Assembly: GCF_002688565.1 (NCBI RefSeq) | Contig: NZ_CP024011.1 | Coordinates: 558,001 to 622,000 of the forward strand | Direction of reading: 5' to 3' | Source of the DNA: Acinetobacter sp. LoGeW2-3 | GTDB taxonomy: Bacteria; Pseudomonadota; Gammaproteobacteria; Pseudomonadales; Moraxellaceae | Length of the DNA stretch: 64,000 nt | Shown here: positions 29,872 through 40,180 of the stretch, in pieces | Position numbering within the stretch: the stretch's first letter is position 1 | Layout: every line of letters starts with the position of its first letter | Program-made: the position numbers and the translations under genes | Notes under the pieces: generated by a model | Seen by the model: only the letters and a program-made list of their open reading frames with translations | Databases searched by the model: none | Told to the model about the DNA's origin: nothing

Positions 29872-31149
29872 TTAATTTTTTTCTTTTAATGCACCTGCTG
29901 GTTCTGCAAGCGCTAACGCCTGATGTTCATTGGTGGCTTTAGGCAATAGTACGGTGAATGTTGTCCCTTGACCTTCTTTGGAATCCACATAAATTTGACC
30001 ATGGTTCAGGTCGACAAAGCGTTTACATAATACCAGGCCAAGACCCGCGCCTTTTTCATTATCTGTACCTTTTAAACTCACGGTAAGATTTGGTTTAAAC
30101 AGATTTTGCATCTGTTCTTCGGTCATACCCAGACCGGTATCCTGCACGCTGATTCTAACCAGTTCATCTTCAGCTTCAGCCGTCAGAATGACCTGACCTT
30201 GCTGATCATTCGGAGTGAATTTCAGGGCATTGGAGACCAGGTTTTGTAGCACTGAAGTAATCATGTTGATATCGGCACTAACTTTCACTCCTTCAGGAAT
30301 ATGATCAATCAGCTCAATTTTTTTCTTCAATGCTAGGCTTTTGAGTACGTCACAGACAATTTTGCTCGACTGTTTTAGCTCAAAGTTGATCGGATGGTAA
30401 ACGAAGCGTCCACCTTCGGCCATTGCCCAAGTCAGCAGACTTTCCAGCAGGTTATAGGTTGATTTGGCATTTTCACAGAGATAGTCGGCAATATTCTGGA
30501 TACTCGATTCATCCAGTGTTTGCCGTTCTTCTGCCAATACTTCCGAGAATCCAAGCAGACCATGGAAAGGCGCACGCAGATCATGGGCAATGATCTGGAA
30601 GAACTTGGTCTTACTGAAGTTCATGGCACATTGCTGCTCATACATTTCTTTCAGTTCATTATAGTCTTCGTGCAAGCGGATCAGTCCGACCAGACCTTCA
30701 CCAAACTCCTGCACCAATCGGATATCTTCTGGATCAAAGCCATCTTCTTTCTGGTCAAAAAACACCACATGACCAATCGAATGCGTGTCGCTGGCTTTGA
30801 GATTAAAGGAGATCATGCGTTTATGCTCTACACCAAGATTACGGATGTATTCTGACATCTCGCTATAGGCAGGATGTGTATGATCTAGATAATCATCATT
30901 TTTCAGGTAAGTGAGCAAGTTTAATTCTGGCGGTGTTTCAAAACCCCAGAAATCTGAAGCAGTGGAATACCAGATATAAGGTTCTTTATGAAAACCCAGC
31001 AAACACTTTTCAGTCCTGAGTAATCGACGAGCGACTTTAGAGAATGTATTAATTAGGTTGTTGGACGTATTTACACCTAAAATAAGAGACAGGCGGCATG
31101 AGCTAAGCTGTTCAGTATTTTGACCTATCTCTAGAAGGTTAAGCTTCAT
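29872..31149 (-). CDS. Soluble sensor histidine kinase with GAF-like sensor domain
   Basis: 425 aa, no transmembrane helix. The N-terminal 155 residues look like a GAF domain (ending SIGHVVFFDQKEDGFDPED). HisKA has phospho-acceptor H189 in IIAHDLRAPFHGLLGF. HATPase_c has the N box VSNALKFTP, G1 DTGLGM and G2 GAGLGLVLCKRF. No receiver domain and no response regulator gene lies within reach, so its partner is elsewhere. GAGAGG precedes the ATG. It sits 77 bp upstream of glnE, on the same strand, which might link it to nitrogen control by transcription only. Confidence 0.9.
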   Translation of the reverse strand: MKLNLLEIGQNTEQLSSCRLSLILGVNTSNNLINTFSKVARRLLRTEKCLLGFHKEPYIWYSTASDFWGFETPPELNLLTYLKNDDYLDHTHPAYSEMSEYIRNLGVEHKRMISFNLKASDTHSIGHVVFFDQKEDGFDPEDIRLVQEFGEGLVGLIRLHEDYNELKEMYEQQCAMNFSKTKFFQIIAHDLRAPFHGLLGFSEVLAEERQTLDESSIQNIADYLCENAKSTYNLLESLLTWAMAEGGRFVYHPINFELKQSSKIVCDVLKSLALKKKIELIDHIPEGVKVSADINMITSVLQNLVSNALKFTPNDQQGQVILTAEAEDELVRISVQDTGLGMTEEQMQNLFKPNLTVSLKGTDNEKGAGLGLVLCKRFVDLNHGQIYVDSKEGQGTTFTVLLPKATNEHQALALAEPAGALKEKN

Positions 31150-31796
31150 CTCTGCCTCTCGTGGTTATGTTTATTTATTCGACCAAATTTATACAATCAA
31201 TAACAAATAATCTAGACGGTCTCAACGACATTTCCTATCATCTAGATCAATTAATTGATTACATTTAACTACGTATGCGTTCGTTTTTTCTTTAAAAATT
31301 GTAAAACAAGTTTGACATTAATCGTTATTTGTAAACCTATAAATAACCCTACTAAAGCTAAACCATTGCCTACTTTTTCACCACCACTTGTAACACACGC
31401 TTAAATTAAATACTAGAACCCAGCTCACACATCATTAATTTATTTTTAAATAAACCAGTTAAAACAAATTATTTAGACCAATATTATTAAGTTTTACTTA
31501 ACAAATCCATCTTTTTGAGTACATATGCTACTTTCTACTTCATAATTGTCAAATGATTGTTCGCTTAAATAACTTTGTTATTCCTTTAATTCTTTGATAT
31601 GTCTACTTTTTGTTAACCAGACACAATAAAACTGGCATAAAGTACCAATATTTTTGTTAATAACCGAGATTTCCCTGCGATTAATTGTAAGTAGCCAATA
31701 CAATTCTCATAAACTGCATCTTTTAAATTTATGCTTGTACGCTTAATCCAGATCATTAATCTTTTATAATTTTTTTCTCGACCAAAATTCAAATAT
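31150..31796. other. Gene-free AT-rich spacer
   Basis: About 650 bp between the histidine kinase start and the darP terminator. No frame longer than a few dozen codons looks coding, and I see no RNA gene or clear repeat. It must hold the kinase promoter (minus strand, near 31150-31260). Several TTGACA-like and TATAAT-like sequences occur, but in DNA this AT-rich I cannot choose among them. Confidence 0.6.
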
Positions 31797-31821
31797 AAAA
31801 AAAGCGACCCTTGAGGATCGC
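31797..31821 (-). terminator. Rho-independent terminator after darP
   Basis: On the minus strand GCGATCC-TCAA-GGGTCGC (one G-T pair) followed by seven T, 20 bp past the darP stop. Confidence 0.85.
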
Positions 31822-31840
31822 CTTCTTCATCGAGATGAAA

Positions 31841-32374
31841 TCAATTATCTGAAATCAGGGCTACTTGCTGAACATAGTTGAACAGTTTTAGCTTGGATGC
31901 CGCAACTTCTGCTTCAGGTGCCTGATTTTTGAGATCACGATGTACACGCAAATAATGCTGACGTAGCGTATGACGCTCTGTCGCATTATAAGTTTTTGTA
32001 AATTCGTTAATCGCTGGATCACCGTCTTTGACAATACGATCCACCCAACGCTGTAATTGTGCTGTCTTTTTCAGACCCTGTTTAGGAGTCAAATAAGACA
32101 AAATCACAGTTTCATTTTCATTACGTAGTAATTTACCAATACGGGAGAATTGGCGACGACGTGCTTCATGTGAGCTAATTTGCTGAACATCCAGCAAGGC
32201 TTCAATCAAACGTTCTTCAACAGGAAGGTTTTTGATTTGTTTTGCACTCAGTTCTGCCAACTGTGCGCCTAAAGCAGCCATACGCTGAACTGCTTTTTTC
32301 TGTTCGGTTTTACTTGCGCGTCCCTCTAAAGATTCGAAATCTTCTTCAGTTAAACTGCTCGGTCGACGTGCCAC
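31841..32374 (-). CDS. darP: DarP (YjgA), ribosome-associated 50S assembly factor
   Basis: 177 aa, family length. Highly charged; N-terminal RPSSLTEEDFESLEGRASKTEQK and the motif ARRRQFSRIGKLLRNE (about 70-86) are typical. DarP acts in 50S subunit assembly and peptidyl-transferase-centre maturation. It follows ptsO by two bases, closing a rapZ-ptsO-darP operon that ends at a terminator. Confidence 0.92.
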   Translation of the reverse strand: MARRPSSLTEEDFESLEGRASKTEQKKAVQRMAALGAQLAELSAKQIKNLPVEERLIEALLDVQQISSHEARRRQFSRIGKLLRNENETVILSYLTPKQGLKKTAQLQRWVDRIVKDGDPAINEFTKTYNATERHTLRQHYLRVHRDLKNQAPEAEVAASKLKLFNYVQQVALISDN

Positions 32375-32376
32375 GA

Positions 32377-32646
32377 TTAATCTGCCTCATAAAATTTTGC
32401 CGCAAACAGTGCCTGAATTTCAGATAAAGCTTTTTCTTCATCTGCGCCTTCAAGTACCAAGCGTAATGTTGTGCCTTTGCCCGCTCCTAGCATGAGCAAG
32501 GACATGATATTTTTTGCATCGACGAGCTTATCACCCTTTCCAATCTGGATATTGGAACGAAATTTAGTGGTGACTTCAATGAGCTTACCCGATGCCCGCG
32601 CATGTAAACCCAATTTGTTAATTACGTCAACCGTCGTATCAATCAT
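32377..32646 (-). CDS. ptsO: NPr, HPr-like phosphocarrier of the nitrogen PTS
   Basis: 89 aa from the ATG at 32646 ([10 protein letters not shown]). Phospho-acceptor H15 is in [11 protein letters not shown], and the second conserved block is [14 protein letters not shown] around the regulatory serine. An upstream extension would run into rapZ. The ATG overlaps the rapZ stop as ATGA, so translation is coupled. NPr passes phosphate from PtsP to PtsN; with RapZ it ties nitrogen and carbon state to amino-sugar synthesis. Confidence 0.93.
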   Translation of the reverse strand: MIDTTVDVINKLGLHARASGKLIEVTTKFRSNIQIGKGDKLVDAKNIMSLLMLGAGKGTTLRLVLEGADEEKALSEIQALFAAKFYEAD

Positions 32647-33494
32647 GACCAGTGCTTCATTTCTCGGTGGAGGACTTGAACAGACCATTTTGCCTCAAGC
32701 GCTTTTTTTAGTCTATCCACAATATAAACAGATCGATGCTGACCACCGGTACACCCCACAGAAACCGTAATGTAGTGACGATGTCCTTCAGCAAAAGCCG
32801 GTAGCCATTTATCTAAGAAGTGGTAAATATCCTGGAACATATCTTCCACCTGCTCACTTTTTTCTAAAAAAGTCTGCACAGGCTGATCGAGTCCGGAAAA
32901 TTTACGCAGCTCCAAATCCCAGTGTGGATTAGGCAGATGACGCACATCAAAGACATAATCGGCATCTAGAGGAATGCCGTGCTTGTAGCCAAAAGACTGG
33001 AGAATCAGAATCAGGTTATCGGTCTGACCCAGCTTATGCAGCAAGGTATGCTTCAGGTCATGTACACTTTTGTCAGACGTATCGATATGTACCGTTGAGC
33101 GCAGCTGAATTGGCAGTAAAAGTAACTTTTCTTCCTGAATACATTCATTCAAGCTCTTGAAGCGTGCTGCTAATGGATGTGGACGGCGTGAAGCACTGAA
33201 ACGTGCAATCAACTCTTGATCCTGCGTCGTCAAATAAATGACATCTACAGAGCCATGCTTCTGTAGCTGCTCAAAGACATGATCGAATTCCTGCAAATCA
33301 GCACGCGTACTGCGGACATCCACGCCCAAAGCTAACTGCTCAAGGCTATTTTCCTGATCCAGTTTGGCGACAATTTCAGGAAGCAGCGCCAGCGGCAGGT
33401 TATCGATACAGTAATAACCCAAGTCTTCCAGCACCTGCAAGGCAGATGACTTACCTGAACCGGATTGTCCTGTCACAATTAAGATGCGCTTCAT
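32643..33494 (-). CDS. rapZ: RapZ, RNase adapter and nucleotide-binding protein
   Basis: 283 aa. Walker A motif GQSGSGKS at residues 9-16, DNLPLALLP after it, and the C-terminal domain ending [21 protein letters not shown], which binds small RNA and GlcN6P in the E. coli protein. RapZ guides RNase E to the sRNA GlmZ and so sets GlmS levels. First gene of the rapZ-ptsO-darP operon. Confidence 0.95.
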   Translation of the reverse strand: MKRILIVTGQSGSGKSSALQVLEDLGYYCIDNLPLALLPEIVAKLDQENSLEQLALGVDVRSTRADLQEFDHVFEQLQKHGSVDVIYLTTQDQELIARFSASRRPHPLAARFKSLNECIQEEKLLLLPIQLRSTVHIDTSDKSVHDLKHTLLHKLGQTDNLILILQSFGYKHGIPLDADYVFDVRHLPNPHWDLELRKFSGLDQPVQTFLEKSEQVEDMFQDIYHFLDKWLPAFAEGHRHYITVSVGCTGGQHRSVYIVDRLKKALEAKWSVQVLHREMKHWS

Positions 33495-33515
33495 GCACTG
33501 CTACCCTTTTAATGA

Positions 33516-34361
33516 CTATGCAGAATATTTTACCTGCAAATTGTCGATCAAACGTGTCTTACCTAATTTTGCCGCGATGAATAACACAAGATCCTGATTA
33601 AATTCAGCAATCTTCTGTAATTCTGGCGTACGTGCCTCAATATAATCTACCACAAAACCGGCATCAGTAAGTGTCTGGCGAATGCCTGTCAAAACTGCAT
33701 CTAATGCAACGCCTTCGTACAATTGCTGTTCAGCTGCTTTCAAGCTACGGTAGATGGTCGGTGCAGCCTGACGTTCCTGTTCAGTCAGGTAACCATTACG
33801 TGAGCTGAGTGCCAAACCATCTTCAGCACGTGCAATCGGCACACCAATGACTTCCAGTGGAATATTCAGGTCTTGTACAAACTGACGAATCACTGCCAAC
33901 TGCTGGTAATCCTTTTCACCAAAGAAGGCATAGTTGGGCTGAACAATATTAAACAGTTTGGTCACCACCACAGCCACACCATCAAAATGGCCGGGGCGCT
34001 GTAAACCACATAGGTCATTGGTGATGTCAGACACGCTGATATTGGTCAGACGAGGTTTGTTGCCATACATCTGATCTACGGTTGGTGCAAAGACGATGTC
34101 ACACCCTACTTCAGCCAATAACTGTTGGTCTTGCTCCAAAGTACGCGGGTAGTTATCAAAGTCTTCGTTTGGACCAAACTGAATCGGATTCACGAAGATA
34201 CTAACTACTACGACATCACATAACTTGCGTGCTTCACGCACTAGGTTTAAGTGACCTTGGTGCAGATTCCCCATGGTCGGTACGAAGCCGATAATTTTAC
34301 GCGCTGAACGAGCCGGGTTTAATGACGCAGCTAAACCTTGGATGGTAGTTTCTGTTTTCAT
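33516..34361 (-). CDS. panC: Pantoate-beta-alanine ligase
   Basis: 281 aa from the ATG at 34361 ([13 protein letters not shown]), which leaves a single base after the panB stop; the ATG at 34373 would overlap panB. ATP-binding [11 protein letters not shown] (HIGH-like), pantoate-binding region [15 protein letters not shown], and [20 protein letters not shown] are all canonical. It joins pantoate and beta-alanine. Forms a panB-panC operon. Confidence 0.96.
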   Translation of the reverse strand: MKTETTIQGLAASLNPARSARKIIGFVPTMGNLHQGHLNLVREARKLCDVVVVSIFVNPIQFGPNEDFDNYPRTLEQDQQLLAEVGCDIVFAPTVDQMYGNKPRLTNISVSDITNDLCGLQRPGHFDGVAVVVTKLFNIVQPNYAFFGEKDYQQLAVIRQFVQDLNIPLEVIGVPIARAEDGLALSSRNGYLTEQERQAAPTIYRSLKAAEQQLYEGVALDAVLTGIRQTLTDAGFVVDYIEARTPELQKIAEFNQDLVLFIAAKLGKTRLIDNLQVKYSA

Positions 34362-34362
34362 C

Positions 34363-35172
34363 TTATAACTCAACCTGGAATGTATGTTCAGGTGCAGGGA
34401 ATGAGCTGTCTAGCACAGCAGCATGATAAGCCTTGAATGCATCCAGGATTGCATTGGCACCTGATTGTTCTTTCATAAAGTTACGCACAAATTTGGCGGT
34501 ATGACCAAAGTTCAGGCCGAGCATGTCTTGCACAACAAGTACCTGACCATCGGTGTCCACACCTGCGCCAATACCAATCACTGGAATCTCCGGGAACGAC
34601 TCAGCAACTTCTTTGCCTAATTGTGCAGGCACACATTCCAGCAATAGCAATGCAGCACCTGCTTCAACCACAGCCTTACAGTCAGCAAGCAGCTGATCTG
34701 CCGCAGCACGGCTACGTGCCTGTAATTTATAACCACCAAAGACATTCACCGATTGTGGTGTCAAACCGAGATGTACACATACTGGAATACCATTACGCGT
34801 CATCACCTGTACAGTTTCAGCCAGCCAAGCTCCACCTTCCAGTTTCACCATCTGCGCACCCGCCTGCATCACTGTACGGGCGCTTTGCAAGGCATCATTC
34901 AATGTTGCATAGCTCATGAATGGCAGATCAGTCAGGATAAAGGCATGCTGATTCGCACGGCGCACTGCAGCGGTGTGATAGGCCATATCTGTCACAGTTA
35001 CTGGCAAAGTAGAATCATGACCTTGAATAGTCATACCCAAAGAATCCCCGATCAGAATGCTATCTACTTCGGCAATTTCCATGGCTTTGGCCATACTGGC
35101 ATCGTAGCAGGTCAGGCAGGAGAATTTGCGGCCGTCCGCCTTGAATCGTCTTAAGTCACTCAGACTGATCAT
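34363..35172 (-). CDS. panB: 3-methyl-2-oxobutanoate hydroxymethyltransferase
   Basis: 269 aa. Conserved [33 protein letters not shown], and the catalytic Glu region [22 protein letters not shown]. It makes ketopantoate from 2-oxoisovalerate, drawing on the valine pathway of ilvIHC. One base separates its stop from the panC ATG. The upstream folK gene is 54 bp away on the same strand. Confidence 0.96.
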   Translation of the reverse strand: MISLSDLRRFKADGRKFSCLTCYDASMAKAMEIAEVDSILIGDSLGMTIQGHDSTLPVTVTDMAYHTAAVRRANQHAFILTDLPFMSYATLNDALQSARTVMQAGAQMVKLEGGAWLAETVQVMTRNGIPVCVHLGLTPQSVNVFGGYKLQARSRAAADQLLADCKAVVEAGAALLLLECVPAQLGKEVAESFPEIPVIGIGAGVDTDGQVLVVQDMLGLNFGHTAKFVRNFMKEQSGANAILDAFKAYHAAVLDSSFPAPEHTFQVEL

Positions 35173-35226
35173 GAAGGTGTTCCTCTCTAAATTGAAGTTC
35201 TCGCGAACATGCCAATCACTTAAAAA

Positions 35227-35712
35227 TTAAAGATTCGCCCAGTTGGTACGATCCAGTACAGTCAGGGTCGATTGTTTTACGATGTCCAGGTTTTTTAATG
35301 ATTGTCCATTCAGCTGTAATTCAGCATCCAGGTCCAGCAATGGCAATAATACAAAATCACGTTCCAGCACCCCTACATGCGGCACAGTCAAACGTTCATT
35401 CTGAATACGCTCATTACCGTAGATAAGTAAGTCCAGATCCAGCGTACGTTCGCCCCAGTGGCGTAAACGCACCCGGCCCGCTTCCTGTTCCAATGCCTGT
35501 AGACGATCCAGCAGATCAAGTGGTGCTAGATCCGTGATTAACTGCACCACAGCATTATGATAATTTGGCTGATCCTGTGGACCCATCGGTGGACTTTGAT
35601 ACAGATGGGACGCTTTTACAGCTCCCAGTGTTGCCAGTTTCTGTACCGCTTCGCCCATAATCTGACGTGAATCACCCAGATTACTGCCTAAGCCAATATA
35701 AGTAATGATCAT
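35227..35712 (-). CDS. folK: 6-hydroxymethyl-7,8-dihydropterin pyrophosphokinase
   Basis: 161 aa. N-terminal YIGLGSNLGDS, YQSPPMGPQDQPNYHNAVVQL, and the catalytic LRHWGERTLDLDLLIYGNE motif with both magnesium-binding Asp residues. It commits pterin to folate synthesis. Its ATG overlaps the pcnB stop (35709-35712), so translation is coupled. Confidence 0.95.
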   Translation of the reverse strand: MIITYIGLGSNLGDSRQIMGEAVQKLATLGAVKASHLYQSPPMGPQDQPNYHNAVVQLITDLAPLDLLDRLQALEQEAGRVRLRHWGERTLDLDLLIYGNERIQNERLTVPHVGVLERDFVLLPLLDLDAELQLNGQSLKNLDIVKQSTLTVLDRTNWANL

Positions 35713-37178
35713 TGTGTCGGCCCAAAAACAACCTGGCTTAAATCACGCTGTACACGCTTACGTTTCATAATTGGATGATCCGGACCGATCTCACCACTAG
35801 CACTCGCAGCTGCATGAGAAACCGGTTTCTCTGCTGCCGGCTTAGGCTTACGGGTACGACGGCTACGTGGTTCCGGTTCATTCACTAATGGCTCAATCTC
35901 AGTGGTTTCCTGAGCAGCAGCCAGACGTTGTTCCAGATGCTCTTCCTGAGTGGCCTTACGACGACTCTTGGCACGCTGACGGTTATATTGTGCAATGGCA
36001 CGCTCTTTTTCGTCACCACCCATTTGCTGATAAGCATCCCACCAGCTACCCATGCCCTGTGCCGTTTCATCACCAGATTTTTCACGCAGTAACAGGAAGT
36101 CAAAACCAGCACGGAAACGCGCATGACCAGACAGTGCTTCAATCTGTTGCGGTTTTGGATTTAACAGACGGGTTTGCATTTCCCAAACTTCACGGATAAA
36201 GGTTTCCGCAAAACGTGGAATGATGGTACGCGTTGCCTGACGTTTTAAGACGTCCAGGCCGGCTTGGGCACGTGCTTCAGCAGGCACAATGCCTTTGCTT
36301 AAGTAGAAATCACAACGTTCCAGGAATGGCTTCCACAGCAATACCGCATAGAAGAATGCTGGATTAATCGTCTTGCCAATTGAAATACGCTGATCAGTAT
36401 TGGTCGCAGCACGCTCAATAAATGGCGTGATTTCCGGTTTGATATCTGCAAATAATTGACGCCAGATGCCGAAATCAATGAGCATTGGCAATACGCGGTT
36501 CAGATGCCCCATCGTAAACAGCTTCTGCGATTCATCATAAAGACGGTGCGGAGAGACATCTCGAAGCAACTGGGTCATTTCTGGCGTGAAGATATCCAGA
36601 ATGGCTTCATCAATATTGAAATTTAATTTTGCTGCAAAACGCAATGTACGCAACATACGTACTGGATCTTCTTCAAATCGAAGCGTTGGGTCTCCGAGCA
36701 AGCGCAGTGTTTTATGTTTAATATCATCTACTGCATTGCAGAAATCCAGCACGATGCCTTTGCGTGGCTGGTAATACATCGCATTAATCGAGAAATCGCG
36801 GCGAGCAAAGTCCTGCTCAATCGTGCCCCAGTTATTATCACGCAGGATCATCCCTGCTGCAGAAGTCACTGCTTTTTTCGGTGGAGCACGGAAAGTCGCC
36901 ACTTCAACCAGTTCGCGACCAGAATAGACATGAGCAAGCTCAAAACGACGTCCGATAATACGACAACGTCGTCCGAATACTTCTTTGACCTGAGCGGGAG
37001 TTGCATCAGTTACAGCATCGAAATCTTTGGGATTCAAACCCAGCATTAGATCTCGTACACCACCACCAACAATATAAGCTTCATAGCCAGCCTTATTTAA
37101 GGCATCAATCACATCGAGGATATAAGAAGGTAATTGAGCGGTTGATAAACCACATTTTGACGCGCGCAAAGTTTGCAA
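35709..37178 (-). CDS. pcnB: Poly(A) polymerase I
   Basis: 489 aa from a TTG at 37178 with GGAG about 10 bases upstream. Class II nucleotidyltransferase signature IVGGGVRDLMLGLNPKDFDAVTDA (about 38-61), then RIIGRRFELAHV and DFARRDFSINAMYY. The last ~110 residues are a basic Arg/Lys/Pro-rich tail with an acidic patch (EEHLEQRLAAAQETTEIEPL), longer than in the tRNA nucleotidyltransferases. It adds 3' A-tails that mark RNA for decay. pcnB-folK is the usual order. Confidence 0.94.
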   Translation of the reverse strand: MQTLRASKCGLSTAQLPSYILDVIDALNKAGYEAYIVGGGVRDLMLGLNPKDFDAVTDATPAQVKEVFGRRCRIIGRRFELAHVYSGRELVEVATFRAPPKKAVTSAAGMILRDNNWGTIEQDFARRDFSINAMYYQPRKGIVLDFCNAVDDIKHKTLRLLGDPTLRFEEDPVRMLRTLRFAAKLNFNIDEAILDIFTPEMTQLLRDVSPHRLYDESQKLFTMGHLNRVLPMLIDFGIWRQLFADIKPEITPFIERAATNTDQRISIGKTINPAFFYAVLLWKPFLERCDFYLSKGIVPAEARAQAGLDVLKRQATRTIIPRFAETFIREVWEMQTRLLNPKPQQIEALSGHARFRAGFDFLLLREKSGDETAQGMGSWWDAYQQMGGDEKERAIAQYNRQRAKSRRKATQEEHLEQRLAAAQETTEIEPLVNEPEPRSRRTRKPKPAAEKPVSHAAASASGEIGPDHPIMKRKRVQRDLSQVVFGPTQ

Positions 37179-37314
37179 AAGACGCTGTCTCCTACGTCTG
37201 AACGTAAAATTCTAAGATGACGCTAATCATATCGCTTACACAGCTAAAGGGCAATTTGATTATGTCAATCCTAAGCGTAGCTATGATTGAGGATTCACTT
37301 TAAATTTAGACCAT

Positions 37315-37743
37315 TTACAATGCCAGTCTAGCCTGATTTTTAACAAATAGTGCAGGACCAATTCCTTTGACCAGCTGAATATCTTCAACACGTTTAAACT
37401 TGCCATGTGCGTTGCGATATTCAATGATCGCTTCAGCTTTCTTCTGACCAATGCCATGTAGCTGCTGCAACTGCTCAACCGTCGCGGAATTCAGTCGGAT
37501 CTTGTCCGCACTGGAAACAGCAGAAAGCTCCGGCTTAGCCAGATAATGATTACTAGAATTTTGAGGAGTCTGGCTCTGCTGTTGCTTAAGCCGGGCATCA
37601 TATTGTTGTTGCCTGGTTTTCCAGTCAGCATAGCTTTCATTTTGAGCAGCAGCGACTGTAAACGTACTGCTCAGTACAGATAAAATCGCAAGGATGCTCC
37701 TAATCAGCCCTCTGCTGATTGGCTGAAGTATTATTATTTTCAT
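37315..37743 (-). CDS. ComEA-type helix-hairpin-helix DNA-binding protein
   Basis: 142 aa. Signal-peptide-like N-terminus (about residues 11-32, cut after VAAA), a polar linker, then two helix-hairpin-helix motifs in [24 protein letters not shown] and [15 protein letters not shown]. ComEA binds incoming DNA in the periplasm during natural transformation, a trait common in Acinetobacter. The start at 37743 lies 44 bp inside mazG; its ribosome-binding site is poor, while an AGGAGC further in has no in-frame start, so I kept 37743. Confidence 0.85.
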   Translation of the reverse strand: MKIIILQPISRGLIRSILAILSVLSSTFTVAAAQNESYADWKTRQQQYDARLKQQQSQTPQNSSNHYLAKPELSAVSSADKIRLNSATVEQLQQLHGIGQKKAEAIIEYRNAHGKFKRVEDIQLVKGIGPALFVKNQARLAL

Positions 37744-38515
37744 GTTTGGCCCGTTGTTTTATTTCTTGTTTCGCCTGCTCCCACAGCTGATCTAATTCAG
37801 TCAGTGAAAAGTCTTCTATATTTAGATTTTTTTGTACTGCCTGATGTTCCATCAAGGCAAATCGAGTACGGAATTTATGGATAGTACCCAGTAGTGCCAT
37901 CTCACTCGAGATGCCAAGTTTACGACCAACATTTACCAGTGAAAATAAGCAATCGCCAAATTCTTCCAGAATTTCGTCGGAATTCTGCCCTGTCATCGCT
38001 TCCTTAAATTCACCTAATTCTTCTTCTAGCTTACCCATCGCTCCAGCCACATCAGGAAAATCAAAACCAATCTTCGCGACATTTTTCTGGATCTCATCAG
38101 CTTGTACCAATGCTGGGGCATGCTTTACTTCATCCAGACGGGAATGTGGTTTACCCTGCTTTTCTAGTGCCTTAATCTGTTTCCATAAAATAGACACATC
38201 TTCAGGACTGAGTTTGGAAAATTGTTCAGCCTGAAACACATGCGGATGACGGCGGATTAATTTTTCGCTAATCGCTTGCACCACATCCTGAAAATTAAAA
38301 GCGCCTTGCTCGCTGTACATCTGCGATTGAAAAACTACTTGTAACAGCAGATCACCAAGCTCATCACGCACATCTTCCGCTTTTCCAGAACGCACTGCAG
38401 CTTCAACCTCATACGCTTCTTCAATCGCATAACGTGTTAATGATTCAGGCGTCTGCTGCTGATCCCACGGACATTTTTCACGTAGTTCACGCATGATGCT
38501 CAGTAATTGTTCCAC
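37700..38515 (-). CDS. mazG: Nucleoside triphosphate pyrophosphohydrolase MazG
   Basis: 271 aa. The first domain has the metal-binding EEAYEVEAA...[12 protein letters not shown] pattern (about residues 32-59). The second has [11 protein letters not shown] and [29 protein letters not shown] near the N-terminus is typical. It hydrolyses all NTPs to NMPs, preventing misuse of aberrant nucleotides. Its 3' end overlaps the comEA-type gene and it is divergent from the SDR gene. Confidence 0.94.
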   Translation of the reverse strand: MEQLLSIMRELREKCPWDQQQTPESLTRYAIEEAYEVEAAVRSGKAEDVRDELGDLLLQVVFQSQMYSEQGAFNFQDVVQAISEKLIRRHPHVFQAEQFSKLSPEDVSILWKQIKALEKQGKPHSRLDEVKHAPALVQADEIQKNVAKIGFDFPDVAGAMGKLEEELGEFKEAMTGQNSDEILEEFGDCLFSLVNVGRKLGISSEMALLGTIHKFRTRFALMEHQAVQKNLNIEDFSLTELDQLWEQAKQEIKQRAKHENNNTSANQQRAD

Positions 38516-38605
38516 CTTAAAACCTCTTTATCTTATCGGACAAGAAAATATCTTTTGCTCAATGTTTGCTATGCTCTAAAAACAACCAACATGGAGGTGA
38601 GCTTA

Positions 38606-39379
38606 ATGCACAGTATCTTTATTAGCGGAGCAGCACAAGGAATCGGTGCTGCGGTTGCCAGCCTATTTTGCCGTGAAGATTACAAGGTTGGGATTTATGA
38701 TCTGAATATTGACCTTGCCGAACAGCTGGCTGAACAGCTTGGTCCCAATGCTCACGCTGGCTTTCTGGATGTCGCCAGTTATGAATCCTGGCAAACAGCC
38801 TTACAGGATTTTGAAGCTTGGGCCAGCAAGATCAATATTCTGGTCAATAATGCCGGTATTCTTTATTCAGGGAATTTTGAAAAAACATCGATTGCAGCAC
38901 ACCACCGTACGGTCGATATCAATATTAAAGGTGTCATCAATGGCTGTCATGCCGCTTTTCCTTTTCTGGAACGCGCGGCTTTTGCCCGGGTGATTAACCT
39001 ATCCTCTGCTTCCGCAATCTATGGTCAGGCCGATCTCGCTTCTTATGCGGCCAGTAAATTTGCTGTACGCGGATTAACTGAAAGCCTGGATACCGAATGG
39101 CATAAACATGGCATTCGGGTCATGGATGTAATGCCTCTGTTTGTGAATACTGCAATGGTTCAGGATATGCAGGCAGAAAGTATTAAGAAAATGGGCGTAC
39201 ATCTGAGTGCGGAAGACGTGGCTCAGGATATTTTAAAACTGGTACAACGTAAGGACAATTTACTGCTTCCTACTCATCAGCCCGTCGGCCTTAAAAGCCA
39301 GTTCTTATACCACCTGTCACGTTTAAGTCCGCAGTTTGTCAATCGTATGAGTAATCTGCTGATTGCTCGGAAATCCTGA
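38606..39379 (+). CDS. SDR family oxidoreductase
   Basis: 257 aa from the ATG at 38606 (MHSIFISGAAQGIG), with a strong GGAGGTGA upstream; the open frame before it overlaps mazG. NAD(P)-binding GAAQGIGAAVASLF, NNAG near residue 86, catalytic Ser-Tyr-Lys in SSASAIYGQADLASYAASKFA. The acidic IYDLN after strand 2 suggests NAD rather than NADP. The substrate is unknown; similar Acinetobacter proteins are annotated as general short-chain dehydrogenases. Confidence 0.88.
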   Translation: MHSIFISGAAQGIGAAVASLFCREDYKVGIYDLNIDLAEQLAEQLGPNAHAGFLDVASYESWQTALQDFEAWASKINILVNNAGILYSGNFEKTSIAAHHRTVDINIKGVINGCHAAFPFLERAAFARVINLSSASAIYGQADLASYAASKFAVRGLTESLDTEWHKHGIRVMDVMPLFVNTAMVQDMQAESIKKMGVHLSAEDVAQDILKLVQRKDNLLLPTHQPVGLKSQFLYHLSRLSPQFVNRMSNLLIARKS

Positions 39380-39396
39380 TTATTAGCACTTTTTTA

Positions 39397-40041
39397 TCAT
39401 CTAGGATGTTGGTAAATCTGAATTTGTGGAAAAGCAAAACCACGGCAGGACTGCTCTGCCTGCCATGCTACGCTGAGCATGCAATTCCCAACCCGGTAAT
39501 TCTGATAGGCATAAATTCCCAGCTGATCTAGAGAACACATACCACCATCCTGCTCCGGATGTACCTGAGTATTCAGTTCATTCAAATTGATACGAATTCC
39601 CAAGCCATTAGCTTTAAGTACCGCCTCTTTGGTGGTCCAGACTTTAAACCAGTATTCAGGATCGCAATCCAGTGATTGCCATATCTTCAATTCTTCAGGA
39701 TGAAAAGCATGTTCTGCCAGCGCTTGAAAACGCACCTTTCGACTCAGCTCTTCAATATCTACACCGATCTGTAGCATACGATGGCTCATAGCCATGGCAT
39801 AGAAGTTCTGGCTATGCGTATGGTTAAAGCTGAAGTCTGGATGCTCTTGAAAATAAGGCTTACCAAAATCAGTACGGACAATATCTTGATCATTTACTTC
39901 AAGCTCAAAATACTGAGATAGACAATGGTTACGCAATTGTGCGACTTCAAGTTTGCGAGCAGCAATCTGTGCCCTGCGATCCATGCCTAAGTTACTCAGC
40001 GGCGCCAGCGGATATACATTTATTTGAATCTGTCTGGCCAC
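39397..40041 (-). CDS. 4'-phosphopantetheinyl transferase superfamily protein
   Basis: 214 aa, Sfp/AcpT-like length. Magnesium-binding IGVDIEEL near residue 92 and FKVWTTKEAVLKANGLG near residue 143 are the two family signatures; SFNHTHSQNFYAMAMS is the preceding substrate loop. It transfers phosphopantetheine from CoA to a carrier protein. No carrier or synthase gene lies next to it, so the target is unknown. It is downstream of der, beyond a terminator. Confidence 0.88.
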   Translation of the reverse strand: MARQIQINVYPLAPLSNLGMDRRAQIAARKLEVAQLRNHCLSQYFELEVNDQDIVRTDFGKPYFQEHPDFSFNHTHSQNFYAMAMSHRMLQIGVDIEELSRKVRFQALAEHAFHPEELKIWQSLDCDPEYWFKVWTTKEAVLKANGLGIRINLNELNTQVHPEQDGGMCSLDQLGIYAYQNYRVGNCMLSVAWQAEQSCRGFAFPQIQIYQHPR

Positions 40042-40133
40042 AATTGCCTTTCACATACCTTTGGATTAAACCTAATTGTAAAAGAGTTGCTATCGCTTTG
40101 ACTATGCTCTCAATCAGCAAAATTATATAGCCA

Positions 40134-40162
40134 CAAAAAAGCCTGCATATGCAGGCTTTTTT
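40134..40162. terminator. Rho-independent terminator after der
   Basis: Perfect 16-bp palindrome GCCTGCATATGCAGGC flanked by seven A and six T, 18 bp past the der stop. Confidence 0.92.
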
Positions 40163-40180
40163 ATTTCATTCAAATACAAC

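Noticed and set aside
31150..31796. Small RNA or short gene in the spacer before the histidine kinase
   Set aside because: No terminator-paired promoter or conserved-looking structure could be recognised by eye.
34753..35154. 133-codon plus-strand frame opposite panB
   Set aside because: His-rich antisense shadow of panB codon use; no start signal.
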